30,262 nucleotides of DNA, from the NCBI GenBank assembly GCA_041481485.1, contig JBGPBY010000016.1, forward strand, positions 1 through 30,262, read 5' to 3'. The translations under genes and the position numbers were made by a program. Below the pieces are notes generated by a model, which saw nothing but the letters and a program-made list of their open reading frames with translations, had not been told where the DNA came from and did not search any database. Positions 7,223-14,894 of the stretch are shown here, piece by piece (position 1 is the first letter of the stretch; each line of letters begins with the position of its first letter). The DNA is from JBGPBY01 sp041481485 (GTDB taxonomy: Bacteria > Acidobacteriota > Terriglobia > 20CM-2-55-15).

Positions 7223-8544
7223 TTGAGCACACACAATCTTCCCTCTTCGGCGCAGGAATCCAATCTTTCGATCGTAATGCGGCCAGTCGAAAACCTCATC
7301 CCATACGTCCGGAATCCTCGCAAGAACGATGGAGCCGTCGATCAAATGTGCGCTTCGATCCGGGAGTTTGGGTCAAAATCCCAGTCCTCGCCAAAAGCAC
7401 GGGAGATGTCATTGATGGCCACTTGCGGTTGAAGGCCGCTCTGAAACTCGGCATCACGGAAGTACCGGTGATCGTCGTCGATTCCTGGACCGACGGGCAG
7501 GTGAAAGCGTTTCGCCTGTTGGTAAATCGTTCAGCGAGTTGGGCGGCGTGGGACAACGAACTGGTGGCACTCGAATTGGCGGACCTGAAGGAATTTCAAT
7601 TCGACACCAGCATGATTGGGTTCTCTCCGAAAGAACTTCGTGAGTTCGATGCTGCTTTGCCGGCGAAGACGGGATTAACCGACGAAGATGCGGCGGCGCC
7701 TGTACCTGTGGACCCAGTCACACAGCCTGGCGATCTTTGGATTCTCGGCAGGCATCGCCTGCTTTGTGGGGATTCCACCAAACCGGATGACGTGGCGCGA
7801 TTGATGAACGGGGAGAAAGCCGCATTGATGGCGACAGATCCGCCATATTTGGTCGGCTACCAGGGCGGCAACCATCCACAGTCGTGGGCGAACAAACCTG
7901 ATGTGAAGGACAAGCATTGGGACGATTATCAAGATCCCGACATGGCCAGCGGCTTCTTTCGTTTGTTTCTCTCCGTTGCCCTTCCCTTCCTCCAGGAACA
8001 TGCGGCGATTTACCAGTGGCACGCATCGAGCCGCCAGTCATTGGTGCAGTCGGCATGGGAAGACAATGGCCTGCACGTTCATCAGACGATCATCTGGGTC
8101 AAGGCGCGGCCGGTATTGACCAGGTGTCATTACATGTGGCAATTCGAGCCCGCATTCTACGGATGGGTGAAAGGAAAATCGCCGAAGCTCAAACCCGGCG
8201 CCGGAACGCGCAATGTCTGGAACATCGATCAACAAGGCGAACAGGATGGCATTCATCCGACGCAGAAACCTGTCGAGTTGTTTCGCCGGCCCTTCCAGTA
8301 TCACCTCGAGCGCGGCGGCCTGGCCTTTGAACCTTTTAGTGGCAGCGGTACAGCCATCATTTCCGCCGAGAACACCGAACGCCGCGTGAATGCCATGGAG
8401 TTGTCGCCAGCGTTCGTCGATTGCGCTGTAAGGCGATGGGAGAAGTTCACAGGTCTCGAGGCAGTCCTCGACGGTCATAGCAATACATTCCGCCAAGTCG
8501 CTTTACAGCGTGGAAAGGAGATCGATGCAGAGCCGAATGCATAG
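7223..8544 (+). CDS. ParB-like domain plus DNA methyltransferase, frameshifted near 7373
   Basis: The N-terminus is read from TTG 7223 (GAGG five bases upstream) as a ParB/Spo0J-type nuclease domain: 'PVENLIPYVRNPRKN', then 'QMCASIREFG'. The frame breaks at about 7370-7376, where GGGTCAAAATCCCA stands in place of an expected GGGTTCAAAATCCCA. The domain then continues one frame over as 'KIPVLAKSTGDVIDGHLRLK'. Downstream come 'DPPY' and 'FEPFSGSGT' in that order, which is the beta-class arrangement of N6-adenine or N4-cytosine methyltransferases. Phages and islands use such orphan enzymes to modify their own DNA. An in-frame alternative start at 7210 gives a protein with a nonsense N-terminus. 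A sequencing error or a true decay mutation are both possible. Confidence 0.8.
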
Positions 8545-8737
8545 CGTCGTGGAAACGATAACGAATCTCCTGGTGGGATACGCTGCCGCGGTCCTCAGCC
8601 AGCTGGTGGCGTTTCCACTCTTCGGCATCCACGTTCCGCTGGAAACCAATCTCGCTATCGGTTTGTGGTTCAGCGCGGCTTCAATTGTCCGGACGTATCT
8701 GCTCCGGCGCGTGTTTGCACGCTGGGAGGGACACTAA
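8525..8737 (+). CDS. DUF7220-like small phage membrane protein
   Basis: ATG 8525 lies a few bases after AAAGGAG and gives 70 residues. The sequence 'MHSVVETITNLLVGYAAAVL' then 'SQLVAFPLFGIHVPLETNLA' and 'SAASIVRTYLLRRVFARW' matches a small two-helix membrane protein found widely in phages (DUF7220 by recollection), typically between lysis or modification genes and the terminase. Two hydrophobic segments lie at about 11-30 and 40-58, and the C-terminus is basic. The gene overlaps the end of the methyltransferase gene by 20 bp and its stop overlaps the next start (TAATG). Function is unknown. Confidence 0.75.
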   Translation: MQSRMHSVVETITNLLVGYAAAVLSQLVAFPLFGIHVPLETNLAIGLWFSAASIVRTYLLRRVFARWEGH

Positions 8738-9198
8738 TGGCGGGACGACGCCCAAAACCCACACACCTGAAACTACTGCAGGGGAATGCGGGAAAGCGCC
8801 CGATCAATCCGTTCGAACCCAAGCCTCCGGCAGAAATGCCCGAAATTCCACCACACCTCAATGAGGAAGCACACGCGGAATGGAACCGGATGTCGACGGT
8901 CCTGGCGCGTCTGGGATTGCTGACCACCATCGATCGGGCCGCGTTTTCCTGTTACTGCGTAGCATGGTCGCGGTGGGTGGAGGCCGAAGAGTCACTGAAG
9001 AAGACGGGCAACGTGATCAAGGCGCCGAGCGGCTACCCGATTTTGAATCCATATCTGGTGATCTCCAACCGTGCGATGGAACAAATGAAAGTGTTCCTCG
9101 TGGAATTCGGACTATCCCCCGCATCCCGGTCCCGCATTGCCGTAGACGTTCAACAGGAGGATGACGCGTTTGAAGCGTGGATCCAAAAAGGCTCATAA
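8737..9198 (+). CDS. Phage terminase small subunit, P27 family
   Basis: The 153-residue product begins 'MAGRRPKPTHLKLLQGNAGK' and continues 'RPINPFEPKPPAEMPEIPPH', the hallmark start of P27-family terminase small subunits. The middle 'TTIDRAAFSCYCVAWSRWVE' and the end 'VEFGLSPASRSRIAVD' are further conserved landmarks. These proteins recognise phage DNA at the packaging site and recruit the large subunit. ATG 8737 shares one base with the preceding stop and has GGGAGGG upstream. It overlaps the large-subunit gene by 38 bp (29 bp if the TTG start is used), so the two are co-translated. Length is normal. Confidence 0.92.
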   Translation: MAGRRPKPTHLKLLQGNAGKRPINPFEPKPPAEMPEIPPHLNEEAHAEWNRMSTVLARLGLLTTIDRAAFSCYCVAWSRWVEAEESLKKTGNVIKAPSGYPILNPYLVISNRAMEQMKVFLVEFGLSPASRSRIAVDVQQEDDAFEAWIQKGS

Positions 9199-10918
9199 CC
9201 GGCGGCCGCCGGCGCTGGATCCGGTGACGCGTTATGCCAGAGACGTTACGGCCGGAACAATCCTTGCCGGACGCCTGGTCCGGCTCGCCGGTGAACGTCA
9301 CCTTCGGGATTTGAAAGAAGGTCCGGCCCGCGGATTGTCGTTCGATGTCCGCGCCGCGATCCGGGCCATTCAGTTTTTCGGGTTCCTCCATCTCGCCGAA
9401 GGCGAACATGCCGGAAAGCCATTTCAGCTGGAGCCGTTTCAGCAATTCATCGTGGGGATGCTATTCGGATGGAAGGGACCGGATGGGTTTCGCCGGTTCC
9501 GCACCGGGTACGGTGAAATCGGCAAGGGCAACGGGAAATCGCCACTGGCAGCCGGAATCGGATTATTGGGTTTCCTTGCAGACGGCGAAATCGGAGCAGA
9601 GATTTACTCGGCGGCGGTGACGCGCGACCAGGCCAAGATCGTCTATCTCGATGCGGAAAAGATGGTCGACGCCTCTCCGGCGCTGTCACGCCGTGTGGAA
9701 AAGACCGTCAGCAATATGGCCGTACTGCGCACCAATTCGTTTTTCCGTCCAGTGTCGTCTGAAGCCCGCGGACTCGATGGCAAACGCGTGCACATGGCGC
9801 TGATCGATGAGATTCACGAACACCCCAGTGCGCACGTCGTGGACAAAATGCGTGCTGGAACCAAGGGCCGCCGCCAGGCGTTGATCTTCGAAATTACTAA
9901 CTCGGGATATGACCGCAACTCCGTGTGCTGGAACCACCACGACTATTCGGTCAAAGTGCTCGAAGGCGTCATCGAAGATGACAGCTGGTTTGCCTATGTC
10001 TGCCAGCTCGACCCCTGCGAGGCCTGCCAGAAGGCCGGCAGAACTCAACCCAGTGACGGCTGTGAGTACTGCGATCAGTGGACCGATGAGAGCGTGTGGA
10101 TCAAGGCCAATCCGTGTTTGGATGTCTCCATCACCCGCAAGTATCTCCGCGAGCAAGTGCGGGAGGCCGTCGGCATGCCTTCGAAACAGAACATCGTCCG
10201 GCGATTGAACTTCTGCGCCTGGACCGAGCAGTCGGTGCGCTGGATCGACATGGGCGTCTGGGACGATTGCAACTTCCCGGTAAATCTGGAAGAGCTGCGT
10301 GGCCGGCAGTGTTTCGGTGGATTGGATCTATCGAGCACCACCGATATCTCCGCCTTTGTTCTGCTGTTCCCTCGGGAAGACGGTGAACCGTGGCCGGTTG
10401 TTTGCCGGTTCTGGGTCCCCAGGGAGCACGTGCGCCGGCGGGCCGAGAAGGATCGCGTCCCCTATGACCAATGGATCCGTGAAGGATATATCGAAGCCAC
10501 TGAAGGCAATGTCATCGATTACGACGTCATCCGCAAACGGATTCGGGAAGACGCCGAACGATTCAATATCAAAGAGATCGCATTCGACCGTTGGAATTCC
10601 TCGCAATTGTGCATTCAACTGCAATCCGATGGAACCGAGATGATTCCGTTCGGCCAGGGGTTCGCGTCCATGTCCGCTCCGACAAAGGAATTGGAAAAAA
10701 GGATTCTGGGCCGTCAGATCGCACACGGCGGTCATCCTGTTTTGCGCTGGATGATCTCGAACGTCTCGGTCAAACAAGACCCCGCTGGCAATTTGAAACC
10801 GGATAAAAGCAAATCCAGCGAACGGATCGATGGTGTGGTCGCACTGATCATGGCCCAGGGGCGGGTGACGGTGCACGCTCCCCAGAAACAACCGAAGTAC
10901 CAAATGGTTTTCGTATGA
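9161..10918 (+). CDS. Phage terminase large subunit
   Basis: The product is 585 residues, complete for the family. The ATPase domain shows 'GEIGKGNGKSPLAA' (Walker A) at about 120-133 and 'HMALIDEIHEH' (Walker B with catalytic Glu) at about 211-221. The nuclease domain begins with 'GGLDLSSTTDISAF', carrying the first metal-binding Asp. An insert 'CEACQKAGRTQPSDGCEYC' holds two CxxC pairs and may bind zinc. The AGGAGG at 9155-9160 touches ATG 9161 but stands 9 bp before TTG 9170, so TTG 9170 is a reasonable alternative start. Normally portal, protease and capsid genes follow; here they are absent and a hypothetical gene overlaps the stop as ATGA. Confidence 0.93.
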   Translation: MTRLKRGSKKAHNRRPPALDPVTRYARDVTAGTILAGRLVRLAGERHLRDLKEGPARGLSFDVRAAIRAIQFFGFLHLAEGEHAGKPFQLEPFQQFIVGMLFGWKGPDGFRRFRTGYGEIGKGNGKSPLAAGIGLLGFLADGEIGAEIYSAAVTRDQAKIVYLDAEKMVDASPALSRRVEKTVSNMAVLRTNSFFRPVSSEARGLDGKRVHMALIDEIHEHPSAHVVDKMRAGTKGRRQALIFEITNSGYDRNSVCWNHHDYSVKVLEGVIEDDSWFAYVCQLDPCEACQKAGRTQPSDGCEYCDQWTDESVWIKANPCLDVSITRKYLREQVREAVGMPSKQNIVRRLNFCAWTEQSVRWIDMGVWDDCNFPVNLEELRGRQCFGGLDLSSTTDISAFVLLFPREDGEPWPVVCRFWVPREHVRRRAEKDRVPYDQWIREGYIEATEGNVIDYDVIRKRIREDAERFNIKEIAFDRWNSSQLCIQLQSDGTEMIPFGQGFASMSAPTKELEKRILGRQIAHGGHPVLRWMISNVSVKQDPAGNLKPDKSKSSERIDGVVALIMAQGRVTVHAPQKQPKYQMVFV

Positions 10919-11214
10919 CGCGACGCACTTCGGGAGGAAATGCAGGACCTGGCAGAGTGAATGAGTTGATGGAAACCGACCTCACCGCTTCAACGTTTCG
11001 AAACGTACTAAGGGACGTCGAGCACGATGAAGCCGAGGCGATCGACGCCCTTTGTGCTGTCCTCGAACGCGTCGAAGAGTCCAGAGATTTCTCCTGCTTT
11101 TCGGAGCTTCGGCGCGTCCTGAAGGAGTGGCAACACCGGCCACCCAGAGGTATTGTCGACGACCTAATGAGGATACGGAAAACACTGGAATGTCAGGACC
11201 ACGCCAGAACGTAA
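10915..11214 (+). CDS. Hypothetical protein between terminase and recombinase
   Basis: The 99-residue product starts in an ATGA overlap with the terminase stop and its 3' end overlaps the recombinase start by 25 bp, so all three are likely on one transcript. It is acidic and helical ('NVLRDVEHDEAEAIDALCAV', 'ESRDFSCFSELRRVLKEW') without a motif I know. It could be a recombination directionality factor or regulator by position, but the sequence does not show an HTH or other support for this. Confidence 0.6.
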   Translation: MTRRTSGGNAGPGRVNELMETDLTASTFRNVLRDVEHDEAEAIDALCAVLERVEESRDFSCFSELRRVLKEWQHRPPRGIVDDLMRIRKTLECQDHART

Positions 11215-12803
11215 TCGGCTATGGCCGAGTGTCGACGGAGGAGCAGGAATCCAACTATTCCATGGACGCCCAGCGCACCCGTTTCGAGGTGCTGTGCAAG
11301 CAGAATCAGTGGAAGTCGCTGGGGTTCTTTCCCGAAACCGGTTCCGGGACCTCCGTTCTCAAGCGGCCGGTTCTCTGCAAACTGCTGGAGCAGGTTCGGC
11401 AGGGCGGCATTGACGCGTTGTGGGTGAAGGAAACCGACCGGCTGTCGCGTCCGGAAAATCTCGGCGACTTGTCGATCATTTCCCAGACGCTTGAAACCGC
11501 CAACACCCACCTGATCGTCGACACGCGGGTGCTCGATCTCGCGGAAGACAACTCGGTCCTGATGCTCGACTTCGAAGGGGTCCTGGCAAAGCATTTCCGC
11601 AGACAGCTCCTGCGTAATATGAACCGCGGGAAAACCCGCAAAGCGGAAATGGGCCGCAAATCTTCAGGCGCCGACATCTTCGGATACACGACCAACGAAA
11701 ACGGCGAGTATGCTCCCGATCCCACGCAATCCAAAGTCGTCCAACTGATTTTTGAACTCGCCATGAACGGCAACAGTCTCCGGCAAATCATTGCAGAATT
11801 GAAAAGCCGTGGCATCCAAACTGTGCGCGGCCGCGCCAACTGGAGCATTTGTGTTTTAGGGAGCATCCTGCGCAATGACATCTATCTCGGAATCTTCCGC
11901 TTTCACAAAACCAAACAAGAAAAAGACGTTGATGGCTCCCGCTTTCAAAAACACAGGGAAAGCCACATTGTGGTTGGGTCGCGCGAGAAGCCAAATCATC
12001 CTCCCCTGATCGACCCTCGAACATTCGATATCGTCCAACAGAAACTGCAAGCCAACAGAAAAAAGAACAGCGTCCGGCTCTACATGGCAACGGGTCTCCT
12101 TCGATGCCCGGCCTGCAACGCCACGATGCATGTGAAGTACTCGTCTATCTACCGCGGGCAAAGCAGTGTCGCCAAGTACTCCTGTTCGAAAAAGCCGAAT
12201 TGCACGTCTCGTCGCTGGCATGTCGCTCCAATTAATGACCAACTTTGGCAGGCCCTGGTCGAGCTGTTTACGAAACCCGAACGGATCCATGAGCTCCTGG
12301 TAACGGGCACGAAAAACGATCTCACTTCTTTGCAGGCACAACTCGCCGCAGCCGAGCGGGAACAGAAAACCAACAAAGAGAAACAGGAACGGTTGCTCAA
12401 TCTCTATCTGGAGGGGAACGTCCCGCAAGCGACCTACGTGGTGAAAAGCTCCCAGCTCGAAGCCGAAGGCCGCAGACTGGGCGAGACAAGAGCCAGACTG
12501 ACGCGACAGGTGGCGGAATACAGCAAACGCGAAGCTTCGGAGGAACTGGTTCAGACCCTACGGCTGCTGTCGCGCTCGCACCGGCGGTTTACCGAGGAAC
12601 AAAAGACGAAAGTGTTTCGATCGATCGTCAAGGAAGCTCGATTGACCGCGGCCGGTGTGGAACTGGAAATGTATGTTCAGCCGACCCAGAATGTCTGGTG
12701 GAAATATCGGCAGAAGAAATCTCCCGCACGATCCACTCTCACGGCTCAGACCGTTCGAATTCGAACAATCAAACAGGACCGAAGAGGAGTACAACGAGCA
12801 TGA
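11190..12803 (+). CDS. Large serine recombinase (integrase)
   Basis: The 537-residue product has an N-terminal resolvase domain with the catalytic Ser15 in 'IGYGRVSTEEQ', followed by 'DALWVKETDRLSRPENLGDL' carrying catalytic Arg residues. The recombinase domain covers about 160-290. A zinc ribbon follows at 304-340 ('LLRCPACNATMH', then 'YSCSKKPNCTS'), and then a long coiled coil at about 380-445. This is the full layout of large serine integrases that join attP and attB without homology. ATG 11190 overlaps the preceding gene. The stop overlaps the next gene as ATGA. Its C-terminal coding sequence (residues about 440-531) recurs as eroded copies at 17383 and 20324, with a trace at 14709. Confidence 0.93.
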   Translation: MSGPRQNVIGYGRVSTEEQESNYSMDAQRTRFEVLCKQNQWKSLGFFPETGSGTSVLKRPVLCKLLEQVRQGGIDALWVKETDRLSRPENLGDLSIISQTLETANTHLIVDTRVLDLAEDNSVLMLDFEGVLAKHFRRQLLRNMNRGKTRKAEMGRKSSGADIFGYTTNENGEYAPDPTQSKVVQLIFELAMNGNSLRQIIAELKSRGIQTVRGRANWSICVLGSILRNDIYLGIFRFHKTKQEKDVDGSRFQKHRESHIVVGSREKPNHPPLIDPRTFDIVQQKLQANRKKNSVRLYMATGLLRCPACNATMHVKYSSIYRGQSSVAKYSCSKKPNCTSRRWHVAPINDQLWQALVELFTKPERIHELLVTGTKNDLTSLQAQLAAAEREQKTNKEKQERLLNLYLEGNVPQATYVVKSSQLEAEGRRLGETRARLTRQVAEYSKREASEELVQTLRLLSRSHRRFTEEQKTKVFRSIVKEARLTAAGVELEMYVQPTQNVWWKYRQKKSPARSTLTAQTVRIRTIKQDRRGVQRA

Positions 12804-13243
12804 AAGTTGGCTATGCCCGTGGGGCGACTGACGATCAGGACCTGACCGCTCAAATTGACGCATTGAACGCCGCAGGCTGCGGCAAGATATTCATAGACCA
12901 AGGTGTGAGCGGCCTTGCGTTTGAACGGTTCGGCCTGTCACAGGCTCTCTTATCGGTGGGTAGTGGCGATGTGTTGGTCGTCTGGAGATTGGATCGCTTG
13001 AGCCGGTCCTTAAATTTCCTGGTGGACCTTATTGAAACGCTTCGCGGCGGCGGTGCCAAAGTTCAAAGCCTAACGGATGGAATAGAAAACGCAACTGCAA
13101 CCGGCAACCAGCTTTTCCGCATCACGAGGAAGGAGAGGGCTCAACGTCGGCGGGTCCGGGGCCAAGGCGGAAATGTATATTCGTCCGCAGCCCCGCCCCT
13201 GAAAAAGTTCGGACCTGACCTGTCCGGTATCCGTCTATGGTAA
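12800..13243 (+). pseudogene. Truncated, catalytically dead resolvase/invertase
   Basis: Starting in an ATGA overlap with the large recombinase, the first 105 or so residues are a clear small serine recombinase (Pin/Hin type): 'MKVGYARGATDDQDLTAQID', 'IFIDQGVSGLAFERFGLSQA', 'GDVLVVWRLDRLSRSL', 'NATATGNQLFRI'. In active relatives the motif is 'YARVSTDDQ'; here Val and the nucleophilic Ser are replaced by Gly-Ala, so catalysis should be lost. After 'GNQLFRI' the homology ends and a basic, unrelated tail runs to the stop, so the rest of the catalytic domain and the HTH are missing. It is a relic of a second recombinase rather than a working gene. Confidence 0.8.
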
Positions 13244-13321
13244 TGGTACGTGTTTTTGTCCACCCCGCGATAAGATGACAATGGGCCATAAGGTTTGGCC
13301 AAGGCGAAAGGAACTGCACAA

Positions 13322-14083
13322 ATGCGACCACAATTAGCTGTCGCATGGTCCCAAAGAAAGAATTCTCCAATGCCGCAACGTCTAGGCCAGCGGTACAGTC
13401 CACCAAAATCAGTGGCAACGGCAACGCTAGCCGAGCTTATTGAGGGAGCCCGCCTGGTTAAACCCGAACAGCAGGAAAGACTGGGCTTCTATGACGGCAA
13501 GCAGGGTTCCCTGTGGTGTGCCGGAGACTTGACACTCGCTAAGCGGCCCGCCGTGGCAATTGTTGGAACACGGGATGTTTCTCCAGATGGTGCTGCACGC
13601 GCCCGTCGGTTAGCGCGCGATTTAGCAATCGCATCCGTCGTGGTTGTCTCGGGCCTCGCCAAGGGCGTCGATACGTTTGCCCTGACGTCGGCAATCGAAA
13701 ATGGCGGCCGGGTTCTTGCGGTCATTGGCACTCCCATTGACAAGGCATACCCGGCTGAGAATAGCGCTCTACAGGAGCGGATCTATAGTCAGCATCTGCT
13801 CATTTCTCAATTCAAATCCGGAAGTAAGGTTTTTCCTTCGAATTTCCCGGAGCGCAACAAGCTGATGGCTGCCATTAGCGATGCGACTGTAATCATTGAG
13901 GCATCCGATACATCCGGCACACTACATCAAGCGGCCGAATGTGTCCGCTTAGAACGATGGTTGTTCATTGCAAAATCGGTCCTGGACGATCCGCAGTTGA
14001 GTTGGCCGCGACGCTTTCAAGAATATGAGCGAATGCGTCCCCTAATCCAATCCGCTGACGTTCTGAATATTGTTCAGAAATGA
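13322..14083 (+). CDS. DprA/Smf-like Rossmann protein
   Basis: From ATG 13322 (AAAGGA nine bases upstream) the product has 253 residues. It shows the whole DprA core: 'RPAVAIVGTRDVSPDGAARA', 'VVVSGLAKGVDTFALTSAIE', 'GGRVLAVIGTPIDKAYPAEN', 'FPSNFPERNKLMAAISDATV' and 'IEASDTSGTLHQAAEC'. Housekeeping DprA loads RecA on incoming single-stranded DNA, but stand-alone copies also occur in accessory regions and belong to the wider Rossmann nucleotide-binding group that includes LOG and TIR-like proteins. The next gene, 14 bp away, is a phosphoribosyltransferase; this pairing suggests a dedicated two-gene system. A TTG at 13295 would add nine residues. The usual C-terminal winged helix is not evident. 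Confidence 0.85.
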   Translation: MRPQLAVAWSQRKNSPMPQRLGQRYSPPKSVATATLAELIEGARLVKPEQQERLGFYDGKQGSLWCAGDLTLAKRPAVAIVGTRDVSPDGAARARRLARDLAIASVVVVSGLAKGVDTFALTSAIENGGRVLAVIGTPIDKAYPAENSALQERIYSQHLLISQFKSGSKVFPSNFPERNKLMAAISDATVIIEASDTSGTLHQAAECVRLERWLFIAKSVLDDPQLSWPRRFQEYERMRPLIQSADVLNIVQK

Positions 14084-14097
14084 TTTAGTTCGCCGAG

Positions 14098-14655
14098 ATG
14101 GAGAATGCCGATCAATTTTGGGCCACATATTCTTTTCTCCGACCATACCATCCATATAAACTTTTCGGAAAACGCAACCCCGCATTCACCGCAGCGGATG
14201 GCTTACTTCTCGATCTGAAAGAAGGAAACGAGAAAGCCATCGAAACCGCAGCACAAGATATTGAAGTCGCTTTAAGATCGTTACATTTCCGTGAGCCTGC
14301 AATTCTGGCGATTATTCCGGGCCATGAAGCAGTTCGGTCGAATGCTGGGCGACCATTGCAAAAAGTGATCGAGGCAATAAGATTGATAAACCCCGATCGC
14401 TATTTCACAGCTTGCGATTTACTTACTCGACACAAGAACATCCCCAAGCGGTCGCACGGAAGTACTGACAGGAGCGAAGACGTTCATATCAAATCACTTC
14501 GTACAGATGGAAGCTATAGGTTAATTAGTGACACCCTAATAATTGTCGATGACGTGGCCACGACAGGCAATTCCATCGCAGCCTCCCGCAAACTAGCAAC
14601 TGCTTTTCATTACACCCACATTGGAGCTCTGGTGATTGGCCAAACCAGTTACTGA
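14098..14655 (+). CDS. Phosphoribosyltransferase-fold protein paired with DprA-like gene
   Basis: The 185-residue product ends with the diagnostic PRPP-binding loop 'LIIVDDVATTGNSIAASRKL' at about 146-165, and 'AILAIIPGHEA' near 77-87 is the earlier PPi-loop strand. The spacing fits ComF-like or type I phosphoribosyltransferases. The start is ATG 14098, directly downstream of the DprA-like gene, in the same direction. ComF proteins and DprA both act in DNA uptake, so this might be a displaced competence-like pair, but the location among NACHT and TIR genes favours a conflict system. I recall DprA-PRTase pairs being noted in comparative genomics of such systems but cannot confirm it here. Substrate is unknown. 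Confidence 0.8.
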   Translation: MENADQFWATYSFLRPYHPYKLFGKRNPAFTAADGLLLDLKEGNEKAIETAAQDIEVALRSLHFREPAILAIIPGHEAVRSNAGRPLQKVIEAIRLINPDRYFTACDLLTRHKNIPKRSHGSTDRSEDVHIKSLRTDGSYRLISDTLIIVDDVATTGNSIAASRKLATAFHYTHIGALVIGQTSY

Positions 14656-14708
14656 GGGCTGTGTTGTTGCGCCGCGCATAGTCAAGATCTGCGCAGAATT
14701 AAACCTCG

Positions 14709-14773
14709 GACTGCAAAATTGAAATCCGTTCAGAAATTATCCGCGGAGTGGCGAATCTGTGTTCTCAGGGTTC
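14709..14773. repeat. Cargo-junction repeat, copy 1
   Basis: This 65-bp stretch aligns without gaps to 17649-17713 with 48 identical positions. It lies just after the phosphoribosyltransferase gene and before the NACHT gene. One frame across it (R-I-K-P-R-T-A-K-L-K-S) resembles the end of the recombinase relic in copy 2 (R-I-R-A-A-H-S-K-S), so it probably contains the last codons and the downstream flank of a lost recombinase copy. Confidence 0.6.
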
Positions 14774-14894
14774 GATAGGTTTCAATTTCCGATTTGTAGA
14801 CATTATGTCCCAGATGGCACGATTGCCAAGCGCATGGCGAAATCGAAGACCCAAGGAAACCCATCGGGTGGAACAAATGCCAACAGGTCCAGAG

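Noticed and set aside
5916..7226. 436-codon open frame on the + strand
   Set aside because: It has no domain, overlaps the HNH gene in another frame and the reverse-strand toxin-antitoxin-like pair, and its sequence has a shadow-frame composition.
11052..11189. Upstream extension of the recombinase to 11052
   Set aside because: Those 46 residues overlap the coupled hypothetical gene and do not resemble a recombinase; the domain begins right after ATG 11190.
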